Counted from the first letter of the stretch, positions 34,501 to 46,458 are shown. The stretch is 64,000 bases of DNA from Lasiosphaeris hirsuta (GCA_030549175.1 JAUKUA010000004.1:3348001-3412000), one strand, 5' to 3'. The notes: generated by a model not told the origin, from the sequence alone. Made by a program: numbers and translations.

Positions 34501-35551
34501 CGGCCCGGTAACCTCGTCGATGCCTCCCTTGTTGTCGTCATTCTGCAACTGATTGCCTCTATCACCCTGCCCTTCATATAACAGCCGCACAACTGCACGT
34601 TTCCCTGCTAGATGCTGGCCCAGACAACCTACTGCCAGGCCCCCATATCTTGGGCGCTGCGTCGAGACACTCCTGATAATGTAAGTTCCAGACCCTCCCA
34701 GATAACAAACCCATTCCATGCTTGGCCTCGCTTCTGCCCAGTTTCTCCCTCCCTCATATATTCCATCATGTCCAGCAATATCGGCCTCGTCAAAACTCAG
34801 CCCAGGAGATAGTGTCTGGTTGACCAAGACTGCAAACCTGCAGCGCCCACATGCGGCCACTCCTTGGAGACAAGTTACTAATAACATTTCTTCTTTGCCG
34901 CTTACAGGCGCACCGCTCGTGTTCAGTGTCGGCGTCCCCAGCACCCCCTGCTGGCCCCTCCAAAGCCTAGCCGCTCCAACAGCTGGCAGCGCTCCAATGA
35001 CATGGACATCTCCCCGCACATGGGTGCTGTCACCGAGCTCGATTTGAGCGCCGGATGCCACCCAAATACCATTGTTGACAGGATCAATGCCATGCCTGCC
35101 CTAAAGACGAGCACTGGTGAGTTGATAGTTTTTTTCTTCTTTTTTTTTTTCCTTCATTGTGTATTTATTTGTATTCCCGTTGTTGGACAAGAGCACGATA
35201 TTCTCTCCCTGAGTTGCGCTCAAGGATCCATCCCTGAGCCGATACCCGACACGGTAACCCCAGTCACATCAATTCTGTATCTCAAAAATCGTTTTCTACA
35301 TGTCAATTGGCAAAGCCTTGGGGGTTTCTGGTTTTTCCTGGAGCTAGGGCGCTCCATCTTGGTGCATCCACAGCTTTAGTCTGGCCTTCGGCAAGAAAAA
35401 GGTCAATGGGCGCGGCAGCACAAAATATCTCAAGACTCTCCAACCACAACACATGCATCTATAAGAAATTCAATAGTTCGACATATCTAACACTCAACTT
35501 CCAGCCTTCTTTACCTTCCTCCGCGCAAATCTCGTCCTTCCACATTCCGCC
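31557..35551. other. 4-kb gene desert between divergent genes
   Basis: No recognisable gene. A long frame on the minus strand (34168-35061) lacks an ATG start and coding bias and is rejected. A short direct repetition of GCGCAATCCGCAA-like units lies at about 32620-32655, an A/T-rich T tract at 34111-34120 and another at 35128-35150. The left edge is the promoter of the zinc-finger gene; the right edge (after about 35380) looks like promoter and leader for the GNAT gene. Confidence 0.45.
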
Positions 35552-36370
35552 ATGTCGTCTAACGTCTCCACGCCTTACCTTGAGCCATATACTTCGCAGA
35601 CACTCTCGCCACCCTCTCCGTCCCCACTGGCGACAAACCCACCGCTCACAGCGCTCGATGACGACATCCCACCATTGTCCCTCGACATTCTGTCAAAGCA
35701 TGATGACAAGGTTGAAGCCCTCCGTCATGTTGCCGACAGTATCGCCCAGCAGCGCCAGGAGGCCGCCTATAGCCTGGTGCTGCATCCGCTTCTCGTCGCC
35801 GGCCTCGTAGCAACCCTCGGTCTGCTCTATCGTCACGCTTATATACAACAGCGGCTCGACCTCGGCACCGCCACTATGATGGCTACCGGCTTCGTTATGT
35901 CGTATCTTATGGCCATTCGCTGGGCAGCATCGGGTTATTTGCGCGCAGCCGAGGAGATGAAATGGGACTGGCTCGTGGGCGAGGACGGGGAGGAGGATGT
36001 GGTGATTGGGACCCGGTTCGGCAAGGATCTTATTGGCGCCTTGGTGTTGAGACTTGAGCCGAACCCAACGGGTGCAGGGAAGAAGAAGAATCGGAGCTTG
36101 AGTCTGAAGGGTGGTAAGGGTGTCGTGAGGGCGTGGACGACTAAGCTCAAGTACCGGGGGAAGGGTGTTGGGGAGGATATGCTACGTGAGGCGGTCCGGA
36201 TCACGAGGGAGAGGTGTGGACGTGATGCCGAGGTCGGGTTTGCTGCTGAGCATGCGAACAGTGTGCGGGTCTTGCCGGAGATGTTTAACGCGCCTTTCCG
36301 AAGGCAGGAGATGAAGGCTGCGCGGGCCCTAGAGGCAGTTGTTGGTGAACTGGAGAAGCGGAAGAGGTGA
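35552..36370 (+). CDS. GNAT-family N-acetyltransferase with membrane anchor
   Basis: Single exon, 272 residues. The Ser/Pro-rich N-terminus is followed by two hydrophobic stretches (about 82-98, LHPLLVAGLVATLGLLY; about 109-125, ATMMATGFVMSYLMAI), predicted as two membrane segments in a hairpin. The C-terminal half carries acetyltransferase-like sequence: VVRAWTTKLKYRGKGVGEDML resembles motif A of GNAT proteins, with the acetyl-CoA-binding R/Q-x-x-G-x-G/A pattern seen as RGKGVG, and GFAAEHANSVRVLPEMF resembles motif B. Fungal proteins of this layout are usually annotated as membrane GNATs without known substrate. The Lys/Arg-rich loop in the middle (GKKKNRSLSLKGGKG) separates the two GNAT strands. 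Confidence 0.85.
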   Translation: MSSNVSTPYLEPYTSQTLSPPSPSPLATNPPLTALDDDIPPLSLDILSKHDDKVEALRHVADSIAQQRQEAAYSLVLHPLLVAGLVATLGLLYRHAYIQQRLDLGTATMMATGFVMSYLMAIRWAASGYLRAAEEMKWDWLVGEDGEEDVVIGTRFGKDLIGALVLRLEPNPTGAGKKKNRSLSLKGGKGVVRAWTTKLKYRGKGVGEDMLREAVRITRERCGRDAEVGFAAEHANSVRVLPEMFNAPFRRQEMKAARALEAVVGELEKRKR

Positions 36371-37381
36371 ATGTGGCCCTCCCTCAGGAAGGTATCGTGG
36401 CATTTGGATCACAATAAGAACTGGACATACAAATGGACGGCATGGACGAATGCCGCTGGATGTTGGAATCAGGTCGGCATTGGGAGGTAGTCTCAGAATG
36501 GGATGATTTATTGGACGACCTATCATGACTCGGATTGGGGGGTTAAATCGCATCAAGATACCACATAGACTTTCGCTAATGTATTCGGCTTGTTCCTTTG
36601 GCATAATCATTCGACTATATAGAGATCTTGTCGCTGTGCAGGCTGCTTACGGTGATAATCGGGATATCGGGGCCAACATCTTAGTCCGTATTTGTGTCTT
36701 GCCCAATGAAATGACTTGGATGCTTCAGGACCCGTCTTTCCTACGAGCCATGTTGCTGTCCCACGAAGGATGATGGGTACATGGAAAGAAGGTTACAGTC
36801 TAACAGCTCGGGTTTGGTTCACTGTATAAGCAAGTGTCCGCCCAATAGCTATCTCTGTGAGGGCATTTTCGTTCCCCTCAATTACTATGATTTTATCGTT
36901 CCGAGCGTGATACTCCCACTGCTAATGTAAAAACGATGCCACCAAAAAAGGGATTAGTTTGAACATACTGCCACTGCCAATAGTGGTTTAACTGGCGAAA
37001 GCTCTGGGTCGGACTATGGTTGTGAGCCTGCGGGCCGAGTTTATATCGTCAACCCAGCTTCGAGCTGGCATGTGAGAGCTTGGGACACTTTGGCAGTTAG
37101 TCGGCAATTACTCAAAGACAGCAATGACGGGAGAAAATTGCCGCAATTAAGGGCTTGTTTTATCAGTCGGTGGCGCTTCGTTTTCCATTTGCCTATTTAA
37201 CTCCAAGCAGCCAGCTTTAAGCTCCGAAACACATAAACCGGACTCCGGTGATAGGAAGCATCAGAAACGTCATCAAAAACGTCGACCTGGCATCGTCGAC
37301 CCAGCTATGACATCTATGAAACCCCTTAAGAAAACATCCCATTCACGGTGCTGATCACATTGGAAAATTGTGCCTTGTGCA
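36371..37381. other. Convergent intergenic region, AT-rich
   Basis: Lies between the 3' ends of the GNAT gene and the H4-variant gene. More AT-rich than its surroundings, with no gene seen. Confidence 0.5.
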
Positions 37382-38280
37382 TCAATCGCCGTTCTCATGA
37401 GATACGTTCATTTTCTTTTTCTGCACCTGGTAGGTATCAGGATCAAACCCGTAGATAGGTTTACCGATTCGGCGGAGCGCGAAGATAACCTATGGCTCGT
37501 CAGTATTGGCATCTTAAAGAGCAGCAACTTTCCAGCAGTACTCACATCGTTCACTGTGACGGTTTTGGCATTTCTGTACTCGGTATATGTTACACAATCC
37601 CGTAGGATCTTAAGAGGCTCGTGTTAGGATCGCCGAAGAAACGAAGAGTCAGAATCAACTCGAGAGCACTTACTGTCCCGAGGCGAGCCTTCAACGCTCC
37701 TCGGATTTCGTCATAGATACCGGCCGAGATCCGCTTGACACCCCCACGTCGCGCCAGACGACTGCCTTCCTGTTAGCCGAGGTCCCAGAAAGAAAGGATG
37801 CAAAGGTGCTGTGTGATGATATTGGCATAAACCAACGGCATTCAGGCAGCGTATCACGTACCGAATAGCAGGCTTTGCTGTTGCAGGGAGAAATAACCCG
37901 TGTCAGCTCCATTCCGTTATTTCATGAAAAGTGCAACATGCGATGGGATCAAGGTAACCAGGCAGACCGACAAATCATGCTTGCCGGCGGCAGCCGCGTT
38001 CCACAGATCCTGGTGTTTGACTTACTGATTCCACGGATACAATCTTTGATGATCTTCCTGCCAAGTGAGAAAATAGCACGTTAGCTCAGGGCTCGGAGTA
38101 TCATTTTCCCAAGTAACAGCGACCCGAAAGCAAAACTTACCGGTGGCGCTTTGCGCCGAGTTTCCCACTCATAAATCCTTTCCCACTTATTGATGGATGA
38201 TTCGATTTGGTTGCAACATGTGCAGCCCGCGAGGGTCCGCCTCGTGCCGGGCCGCCGCGCGAGGGGAACGTAGGAGGCAT
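37382..38280 (-). CDS. hH4v: Divergent histone H4 variant
   Basis: Six exons, 38280-38141, 38057-38026, 37877-37862, 37761-37674, 37608-37546 and 37489-37382, 148 residues; all joints close the frame. The joined protein reads GAKRHRKIIKDCIRGITKPA, then LARRGGVKRISAGIYDEIRG and TYTEYRNAKTVTVNDVIFAL, so the whole histone H4 fold is present but strongly changed from the near-invariant canonical form. The N-terminal tail is extended by about 30 residues; Lys34, 40, 44 and 48 appear to match H4 K8, K12, K16 and K20. The C-terminus continues about 20 residues past the YGF position where H4 normally ends. Neurospora crassa is known to have an H4 variant (hH4v); orthology is inference. Alternative: a decaying H4 paralogue, but six intact exons argue against that. 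Confidence 0.88.
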
Positions 38281-38819
38281 TGTAGTATGTTGACAAAACA
38301 GACGAGAACAACAAGTCGGTGGTTGGAATGATATTGTTTTTGCAGCCGGACATCAGTTGTTGTAAGGCAGGCCGCTGTACGTCGCTCGGTATTGTCCAGC
38401 TGGTGGCGGGATACGCCTTCCGCTTGTGTGGAAGAAGCGAGGTGGACGGGTGCGGTTTTGGCTTGGGTTTAGCGGGGTAAATTCACAACGGTCGCTGCAG
38501 CGCACCAGCAGGAGGTTGGTCAACCTAAGGTTTCTTCAACTGAGCGTTTTGGCCTTCATCCCATCGACGGCAGATAAGCGTAAAAAATCGATTATATTAA
38601 CCGGGCTCATTCAAGTCCCTATGTGCTACGAGATCCAGTCCTTATTAACCAACCCCAATTGTCCAGAGCATGATGCGATGCACCGTCCTCAAGTCCGTGT
38701 ATACAGTTTGCGGCCCGACAAGCGGTTGGCTTCTGCCTCTCGAAACCGATGTCGACCTCTACTCACTACAGCGAGGTACCCAAACCTTGCAATGCTTCCA
38801 AAACTAGTAAGAGCCGAGC
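38281..38819. promoter_or_regulatory. Promoter region of the H4-variant gene
   Basis: 539 bp between the SVF1 stop and the H4-variant start, both on the minus strand. An upstream out-of-frame ATG at 38353 precedes the chosen H4v start and could lower translation. No other motif is clear. Confidence 0.45.
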
Positions 38820-40146
38820 CTATTCCGAGATGAATGTAGCCTCGCTGAATAGATTACCCTCCTCCGTCACTTCCTCGTCGCCAATCTTCAGCTTGAGCAC
38901 AAGCTTATGTGCCTGAGGCGAATACTAAAGACCGCAGTTAGTAAAATGCAGCCTCGCTGAAACCGAGCACCACAAACCTGGTAAATGTAAGGCTTCGTGC
39001 CTGCAGCAGCCGCTACGATGTTCTTGACAAACCCGGGGACTTCGGCCATGACATCTATCCTGTCAAGCCTACTCTCGAGTCCACCCTCGAGGACTGCATC
39101 GACCGTCTTCCCGTCCTTGGTTGTCCCGCTCCAAACGAACTTGACGACAGTCGGTTCGGGCCAGTCGTTCTCGCTATCACCCTTTGTCTCTACATGTGTG
39201 GCCGAGTTCAGCACGCCGGCGGCGATGATCTCTCCATCCTTCGCAATACCTCCCACATTGACTGTCGTTGAGCCATAAGAAGGCGGGGTTGTAAACTGCA
39301 TCATGACGGCTGAGTGCGTCGGACCCTGGAAGTCGCAGAAGGTCCATCGAGCGGCCGCGTGATGCGGCTTCATGCCCTGCAGGGCATGGACAAAAAACGC
39401 GCGCCCCTTGAAGTCTACCGGGCCATCCTTAGTGGTGATTGTTCCCTCGGCGGCGCACCTCGGCCAAAATGCATGGCGCATCGAGCCCCAGGGGTGGTTT
39501 AGGTCGGTTCCAAACATTGTCTTGCCAGTCTTGCCGACCTGGAAGCCCGGCGCAGTCCTCCTCACCGTCAGGTTGACAATCGCCTTGTCGTCGTTCATTG
39601 ACTTGATTGTGTATGTGGTTCCATCTTCGGACAACTCGAGCGCGCAGTCATCAGCGTAGAAACTCATCTTGTCCTCACTGAACTCGTGGTTATGGAGCTG
39701 TGTCGAGGACCACAGATGTTCTGTCTTTCCGTCGAGGCCGAAAATCTTGCTATTGAACTGGCACGTCGTCCGGATGCCGCTGTATGCCGCTGTCAGTACA
39801 AATAGCAGGTGCACGGGCAAACAGGAAGAGAACATACGCCACGTTACTATAGATGACCTGCGCAAACCCGAGCTTCCCGTCGTCCGACATAAAATAGAAG
39901 CTTTGAGTCTCGACACAAGTCGAATCCATTACCTGCCATTTCAGGTGATCTCTAGTGAGCTCCGAGAATGGCGTCGTCTTGGCCTCTTCGGCTACCGACT
40001 TAATGGCTGACGGGCCATAGATAGGCTCTTGGGTGCCGGCGACGTTGGCCACCCTGATGGACAAATGTTAGCGTGTAAGATGCGGCGGCAAGGTGGGGTT
40101 CGACAACCCTTGGGGTTTCTTACGCCTGTTGCATCCATTTGAACAT
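38820..40146 (-). CDS. svf1: Survival factor Svf1
   Basis: Four exons, 40146-40124, 40053-39838, 39779-38978 and 38924-38820, 381 residues, all joints in frame. The start [25 protein letters not shown] matches the family opening (split by the first intron). Family blocks include [66 protein letters not shown] and the C-terminal [18 protein letters not shown]. Svf1 is a lipocalin-like double-barrel protein needed for survival of oxidative and cold stress and for sphingolipid (ceramide) handling between ER and Golgi in yeast. The very short 23-nt first exon is easily missed. It is divergent from mitochondrial L11. Confidence 0.94.
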
Positions 40147-40802
40147 GATGGGAGTTCTGGGGGTTTGGGCGGCGGGTTGAGAAGTAGCGGGGACGTCGAG
40201 CGGAAGCGGAGCGGAATGATGTTTTGGAAATTTCGATATCGAGGAAGTGAGGTTTACAGAAGGGGAGCCTATTCACCGCCGTGAGGTCAGAAGGTCCCGC
40301 TCTAATAAGCAAAGCGGCAGGAGGGGTTTGGTTAGCCTCCACTACCTACCTACCTTAACTTACTGCCTGGCATGGGTTTCTTGGTACCTAGGCGGGTCGC
40401 TGACTGGTTGATAGAGATTGGCTGGTGCTGGTGGGGCGGATGCGGACGTCACCGCAATCGCTGTGCCCTGTGAGCCAGCGTGCCACGACAGGGGTCTTAC
40501 TAGAGGTAGTAGCGCTAGCGCGGCAATGCCCTGCAGGCCAAACTGTGGCTGGACTGGCTCAACCGGTTCTGGTGGCACATGTGGAAAGTGGCTGATATAA
40601 TGCATTTCGCCGAATTTTCTGCTCGAAGTATCGGCCGTTCCGCCGTGAATGGCAAGCGCAGCGCCTCCTCTCCGCGACAGATCCCGAGCCAGCTTCGAAT
40701 ACCGGCGAATCCACCCACATCAACCGGTCGACTTTGCGCCTTTTCTTGCACCCTTCATCCTCCGATCCTCAAAGGGCGCGCAAGCGCAACCAAGCCGGCA
40801 AA
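40147..40802. promoter_or_regulatory. Divergent promoter, SVF1 / mitochondrial L11
   Basis: 656 bp between outward-facing starts. It has CT- and GC-rich blocks and no clear TATA box. Both genes must be driven from here. Confidence 0.45.
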
Positions 40803-41327
40803 ATGTCCAAAGGAAAGGCGGCCATGGATCAGGTCGTGAAGCTCATCGTCGGCGCCGGCCAAGCCAGTCCCAGTCCGCCCGTCGGTCCGGCCCTTGGTAG
40901 CAAGGGTATCAAGTCTATGGACTTCTGCAAGGTCGGTTTCATGCCCTTTTTCTTCTGAATACTTGACATTGGGAGACTCACAACAGTGCAGGAGTTCAAC
41001 GCCAGAACGTCACACATCACCCCCGGCATCCCAATGCCGGTCCGAGTGACGGTGCGGCCCGACAGGACATTCCACTTTGAGATCCGGACACCACATACAT
41101 CCTGGCTGCTTCTCAACGCTGCTGAGGTGCCAGCCGACAAGAAGGGCAGGAGGAAAGGCGCGAGTAACCCCGGCACCGAGACAGTCGGCACTGTAAGCCT
41201 CAAGCATATCTACGAGATAGCTAAAATCAAGCAATCAGAGCTGCGACTGTCAGGCCTGGCATTGGAGGGACTCTGTCGGTCCGTGATCTTTCAAGCAAAG
41301 TCAATTGGCGTTGCTGTCGTTCCTTGA
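40803..41327 (+). CDS. mrpl19: Mitochondrial large-subunit ribosomal protein L11 (uL11m)
   Basis: Two exons, 40803-40931 and 40992-41327, 154 residues. The intron has an atypical GTCGGT donor and a CAG acceptor and joins KSMDFCK to EFNARTSHI, the expected L11 sequence. Family signatures are [26 protein letters not shown] near the N-terminus and the C-terminal RNA-binding domain block ([33 protein letters not shown]). It forms part of the GTPase-associated centre of the mitoribosome. An obvious mitochondrial presequence is lacking, as in many mitochondrial L11 proteins. Confidence 0.94.
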
Positions 41328-42741
41328 GCTTGTCCATACCGAATTACAGGCAGTTTGGGGAGGGCAAGGAGCCTTTCCACTGGGCGTTACGGTTGCTTCC
41401 AGAGGCATGGGAGGCGAACAGAAAGACGGTTTCTACCGAATCACCCTCAGACTTATGGCGGAGGAGCGGCTCTGGGCTGTATATAAGTGTTTCTACCACC
41501 ACATGCAGTGTGTATTTATCTGTACCGATATGGAATTAGAGGGCAGCGAAAATTGACTGTTCACAATGCGCAACCCCCCCCCCCCCCAAATCAATGGTCG
41601 CTAGATATAGCGATATCCTGGGAAAGACCTGCATTGTGGCTATCGACATGATATGGCGAGAAGAACGTGTAGTGTTGTGAGTACATCACACTGTCCTGGT
41701 AGGGGCCGGACGTAGACCCGACTCCCTTTATGTCTAGAGCGCACCGATCACAAGACGCAGGTTCTCTTCGCGACGGACCAGCCGGGATATCTATCGCGGC
41801 AAGCCTTTTCTGTTTGGGCGCACAGAGACTGCGGACGAAATGCAGACTTGTTGCACGGGTGTTCCGCTTGCGACTTGCCATAACCGTTTTTTTCTAAGGA
41901 AAGCAAACATAAGAAGGCCAGAAGGCAGGCAGGCTAGAGGTTATATTGAGGTTCGTGTTAATTCCGTCATTGCATGTGTCAAAGCCAGCTGGCCGCTGGC
42001 CGCAACATCCGAGAACTCGGCTCGCTGGGATCGGCAGTGCAGACCATTTAAGCCTCCAGGGCCCTCGATTTCTCGGCCGCCACAATCGCAGCCCTGACTC
42101 TGACTCTTCTACCCTAAACGGCCGTTGCTACACTCTGGCTGGGCTTGCCCGGACGAACTGCCCAACTCGTGTTCGCCGCGAGTCATACCCATCGCCGGCG
42201 CGTTGAGCAAGAAAAACCCAGACTCCGTCGAAACCCGTCAGTGCAGCACAATCAAGCGCTTTAGTCAGGCCCCCGCACACGCTTCCCGGGAATAGCACCC
42301 AGGGCCTGCTAGACTAGCCAAGACTACCCGACTTTTGCACAGCGCTGAGAAGCCGGCTGAGGCCGTTGAACCGATCGAAAAAGACCCTAGCGGGTACCTT
42401 GCCAACAGTCCATTTCTGGTAACAAAACGCGTACCTCGGAGGTATTCAAGCCCCACCACGAGTCCTCGCAACGACGAGCTTGTTACTGAGCGAGTGTGTG
42501 TGTGTGGAAGGGTCTTGGTGCCATCAATTGAAGTGTGCCGTGCATCCATTTCTCAGCCCGTTGCAGCCGCCGTCATCCTTTCCGGCCCAGTCGCTCTTTA
42601 TTTTTTCCATACTATTACTCTGCGATCTCTGCTTCCGTCATCGACATCGCCATCGTCGTCCTCTCCCTCCTCCAGGGCGCACCGGCGAACACCGTTTTCG
42701 CCGAGACTTCGGTGCGTGCAGCGGCAGCGAGCAAAGACAAG
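41328..42741. other. 1.4-kb intergenic region with poly-C tract
   Basis: Contains a 14-nt C run at 41574-41587 near the end of the L11 transcript, and CT-rich leader sequence at about 42580-42700 just before the kinase gene. No gene seen. Confidence 0.5.
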
Positions 42742-45521
42742 ATGGCCACCACTACTCCGGAGTCCAACCAGCGCCAGCAGGAGGCTTTGCTGTCAGTTGA
42801 CCAAGGTAAAGACGAGGCAGGAAAAACGCCCATCCATTATTGTTGCCCCTCCTTTGCGACCCCCACGCAGCTTCGCCGTCTCGGCCCAACGGCCGCAAGC
42901 AGAGTGAAGCAATCACAACGACATGTGCCGCGTACTGACATTGATTTCGTGGCACTTTTAGGCCGTATCGAAAATGCGACGAGTTCGACAGACACGACAG
43001 AATCGTCGGCCGACCAGGCGCCTGCCGTCCGTTTTAAGTCGACCATTGAAGAGATTGCTCCCGACGACACCAGCGCGGCCTGTCACTCCGCCATAGCAGA
43101 CGCCCCCTTGGGTGACCCAGGCGAGGTTACGCCCGAGCAGATTCGCGATCTCACCAAGCGGCTGAAAGCCTGCCCGCTCCAGGAGCGGAGGATGAACATC
43201 TTCTCATACGAAGCATTCTCGCTGCCACCTTCTCGGGTATGTTTTTGTACAAATGCCTTACCGTCACATCGGGAGCAGCCCCACTTCGTTTCCACCACAG
43301 ATTTTCCCTCCTTATCGTGGCCGCATACGAAGTGTCTCGGCCCTAACCAAAAGTCCGGAATGCCCGGAAAACAGCTAGCGCAGCTTCACTTTGGCGGCTG
43401 CCGTGTTTCTTGTGCAATTGTACATGTTTGCTAACTCTACCGGCTCCAGACCGTCTCCCATGAAGAGGACTCGCGAGAACCGAGCCGTGAAGCGACACGG
43501 AGCTCGGTCGGTCGTAACTCACCAATTCTCCCGCCAAGTCTAAGACACTCCGAGATGCAGACCCCTCCCCTCACCCCCGCGGGGACCGGTCACGCCGAAG
43601 GCGACCTTCATTCAGAGCACGCCGGACTCCACGACCAACTAGGCCGCAGTGTGAATATCATCACCCCGCAAGACTCATCCCACGAGCCATCCTCCCCCGC
43701 GCCAGCAACAACGCCAACGCTGGCGCCCTTTCGCCCAGTCGTCCAACGGGTGGCGGCATCGGCCCATGTAGAACCACAGGCACAACCGCAGCGGCCTGCC
43801 TCCTCGGATGGTGATCACCGCAGGGGTCTCTTCAGCGTTGGTGCTGGATCGCGCGAGTCGAGTCCCTCACGATCGGCCGCCGCATCTCAGTTCTACACCC
43901 GGTATACACCACCCCAGGGCGATGCCAATGACCCGTATGCCGCAAACCGGCGGCAGGCGCAAAAGGGCATCGACTCACGCTTCATTTTCTCGCGGAAAAA
44001 GAAGCCCGGCTCGCCTAGCTCATCGACCGCTACTCTACCCCGCTGCTCGACCGACACCAAGCCCGCCTCATCCCGCAAGGCGGATTTGCAGGTAGACGAT
44101 GGCCTACATAGCAGGACTGGGTCAATGGTAGACTTGAAACGCTTCTTCAAGCTCGGCCCGGCCAGCAAGGCGAAGCGGGTGGCATCACCAGCGACGTCGG
44201 CCCCGCCCGGTCGGAAGACGCCTCCTGCCAGGTCGTCCCAGATTCCCTTTGGTGATGACCATGGCCTAACATCTAAATATGGCAAACTTGGAAAAGTGCT
44301 AGGCGCTGGTGCTGGCGGATCTGTCAGACTTATGAAGCGCGGCGATGATGGCGTTGTATTCGCCGTCAAGGAGTTCCGGCCGCGGCACTCTTACGAGACG
44401 GAGCGTGAGTACGTCAAGAAGCTGACAGCCGAGTACTGTATGGGGTCATCGCTGCATCACGGCAACATAATCGAGACACTCGATATCGTCCAGGAGAAGG
44501 GCAAGTGGTACGAGGTGATGGAGTACGCTCCGTTTGATCTGTTTGCAATCGTCATGACAGGCAAGATGTCACGCGAAGAAGTCAGTTGCTGCTTCTTACA
44601 AATTCTAAGCGGCGTCACATACCTGCATAGTATGGGCCTCGCACATCGCGATTTGAAACTCGACAATGTCGTGGTCAGCGAGCACGGCATCATGAAGATT
44701 ATCGATTTCGGTAGTTCCCACGTCTACAAATACCCATTTGAGAGCGGATTGGTTTTGGCGTCTGGTACTTATCTCCCTCTTTGCCCAATGATAATCATAA
44801 GCAACTAACTGTTAACGCAACAACAGGCATAGTAGGCTCGGATCCATACCTCGCCCCTGAGGTCTACGATGAGAGAAAGTACGATCCACAGGCCGTCGAC
44901 ATCTGGTCACTTGCCATCATCTACTGCTGCATGACGCTTCGGAGATTCCCCTGGAAGGTTCCCCGCATGTCGGACAGCTCGTTCAAGCTATTTGCCGCTG
45001 AGCCTTCACCCGGTCACGACCCCAAGAAGCTGATGCTGCCACCGTCGCAATCCATGTCAGCTCTAAGTGACCTTCCGGCGCGGGATTTTGATCCGGCCAC
45101 GTTCCGTGGTGAGCAGCCAGAGCATAAGGCGGCAGCAGCGGAGGACGAGTCCAAGGTGGATCCTGACCAGAAACCGCCGTCGACGGATGCCACAACTCCT
45201 CCCCACGCTGCTGCTGGTGCTACGAGTGGCGCCGCGAGTGGCGCCGCAAGTAATGCCGCTAGTACCGCCGGAGACAAGAAGGAAGTGGTGCGCGGGCCGT
45301 GGAGAATTCTCAGACTGCTACCCCGGGAGAGCAGACATATCATCGGGCGGATGCTCGAGCTTGATCCTAAAAAGAGAGCCAAGATGAGCGAGATTCTCGA
45401 CGATCCGTGGGTAGCCAACACGGTTATCTGCACACAGCATGAGGGGAGCGTGGTGGTGAGTGCGGATGACCACAAGCATATCCTCGAGCCGCCTTCCTCG
45501 GCTACGGCATCTGGGAAATAG
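42742..45521 (+). CDS. Ser/Thr protein kinase of Hal4/Sat4 (halotolerance) type
   Basis: Four exons, 42742-42805, 42962-43236, 43450-44764 and 44827-45521, 782 residues. The first intron has a GTAAAG donor and a TACTGAC branch site; leaving it in would also keep the frame. Residues 1-385 are Ser/Pro-rich regulatory sequence. The kinase domain starts near 389 ([16 protein letters not shown]), with VAIK-type FAVKEF, the catalytic loop HRDLKLDN near 512 and DFG near 531, followed by [12 protein letters not shown], which is typical of the Hal4/Hal5/Sat4 group. An Ala/Gly/Ser-rich insert of about 60 residues splits the C-lobe. In yeast these kinases stabilise the Trk potassium transporters and other plasma-membrane permeases; that role here is inferred. 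Confidence 0.92.
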
Positions 45522-46458
45522 ACGGGAGGGCTGCGAATCTCGGAGAATAGAGGGACGGTATATGATAAAACGGTGAAGAGTGCATCGGGGAATTGGTAGA
45601 GGTGGAAGAGTTGGCGATGGATAGGACTGCAGGCAGTGCACAGACGTGGTTCTCTCTTCGGGCATATGGCATTTTGTGCTTCAGGTGTAGGATACTGGGG
45701 CGTGGACAGGGGTTGGGAATGAGAAGACCAGCGTCTTTTTTATCTCTTCGTGGCTGGTTGTCAATGTCGTGGAGTTTTGGGCGTGATATAGAGCGATTCA
45801 GAGGCTTCACATCAATCAGTATTTTTAGAATGGTGGTTAATGTCATGTTCTCAGACATTCCGCGGGTGGTTATCCGGTGAGAATGGGATGGCAAGAAGCA
45901 TGGGTGTGTGCACCACGACAGAAGAACAGGGTTAGCTACAACATGGCTGTTTCTAGAGTAGATATATTTGCATATGCTAAGGATAGCTGTATGGCCTGCG
46001 TGGGCTGATATAGAACAAGCGCTCCTCGGCTCAGTAAATTATGATTTTGCGTTTCCAAAGAATGCCAAAGCACAGCATGAGTGAAGGAAGAAAAGGGGTC
46101 CCCTGACATGATATGGCGTCCCTCGGGTCAGTGGCACATTGCAAACACCCCCAAAAAAAGGTAGTGGCCAATCAAATCCGCCAAGTCACCTCAATTGGGA
46201 CAAGGTACCGCCAACCTTGGTCGCTTCTCGGCAGGGAGAAACAGCGACTCCGGCCCCAGAAGAAAAAAATTTGGCGAGCTTCTAGATACCTTTGGAAGCT
46301 CCCATCACGCATTGAATAGCACCCCGAATCTCGAATTTCGAACTCGAGCTGCAGCATCACCACCCTCACACGCCCATCAAGACCACCACCTCGACTCGAC
46401 CCGACCCTTCTCGCACATTACCAACCCTAACCGATTCTAATCGCACCACTCCATCACA
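45522..46458. other. Intergenic region and Hsp10 promoter
   Basis: 3' flank of the kinase gene, then the promoter of hsp10 with heat-shock-element-like repeats near 46279-46303. No gene seen. Confidence 0.5.
46279..46303 (+). promoter_or_regulatory. Candidate heat-shock element upstream of hsp10
   Basis: CTTCTAGATACC followed by TTTGGAAGCTCC gives imperfect TTCnnGA and GAAnnTCC units about 160 bp before the start codon. Heat-shock control of hsp10 is expected from other fungi; the match here is weak. Confidence 0.3.

Noticed and set aside
34168..35061. Long minus-strand open frame of 297 codons
   Set aside because: The frame opens with GTG, the first ATG is far inside, third-position composition shows no coding bias and no family is recognisable.
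38141..38353. Alternative frame starting at the ATG at 38353
   Set aside because: It is out of phase with the histone-fold exons; the start at 38280 leads directly into the H4-like tail.
42806..42961. Reading through the first kinase intron as coding
   Set aside because: It stays open, but it has a GTAAAG donor, a TACTGAC branch site and a TTTTAG acceptor, and the encoded peptide is not family-like.
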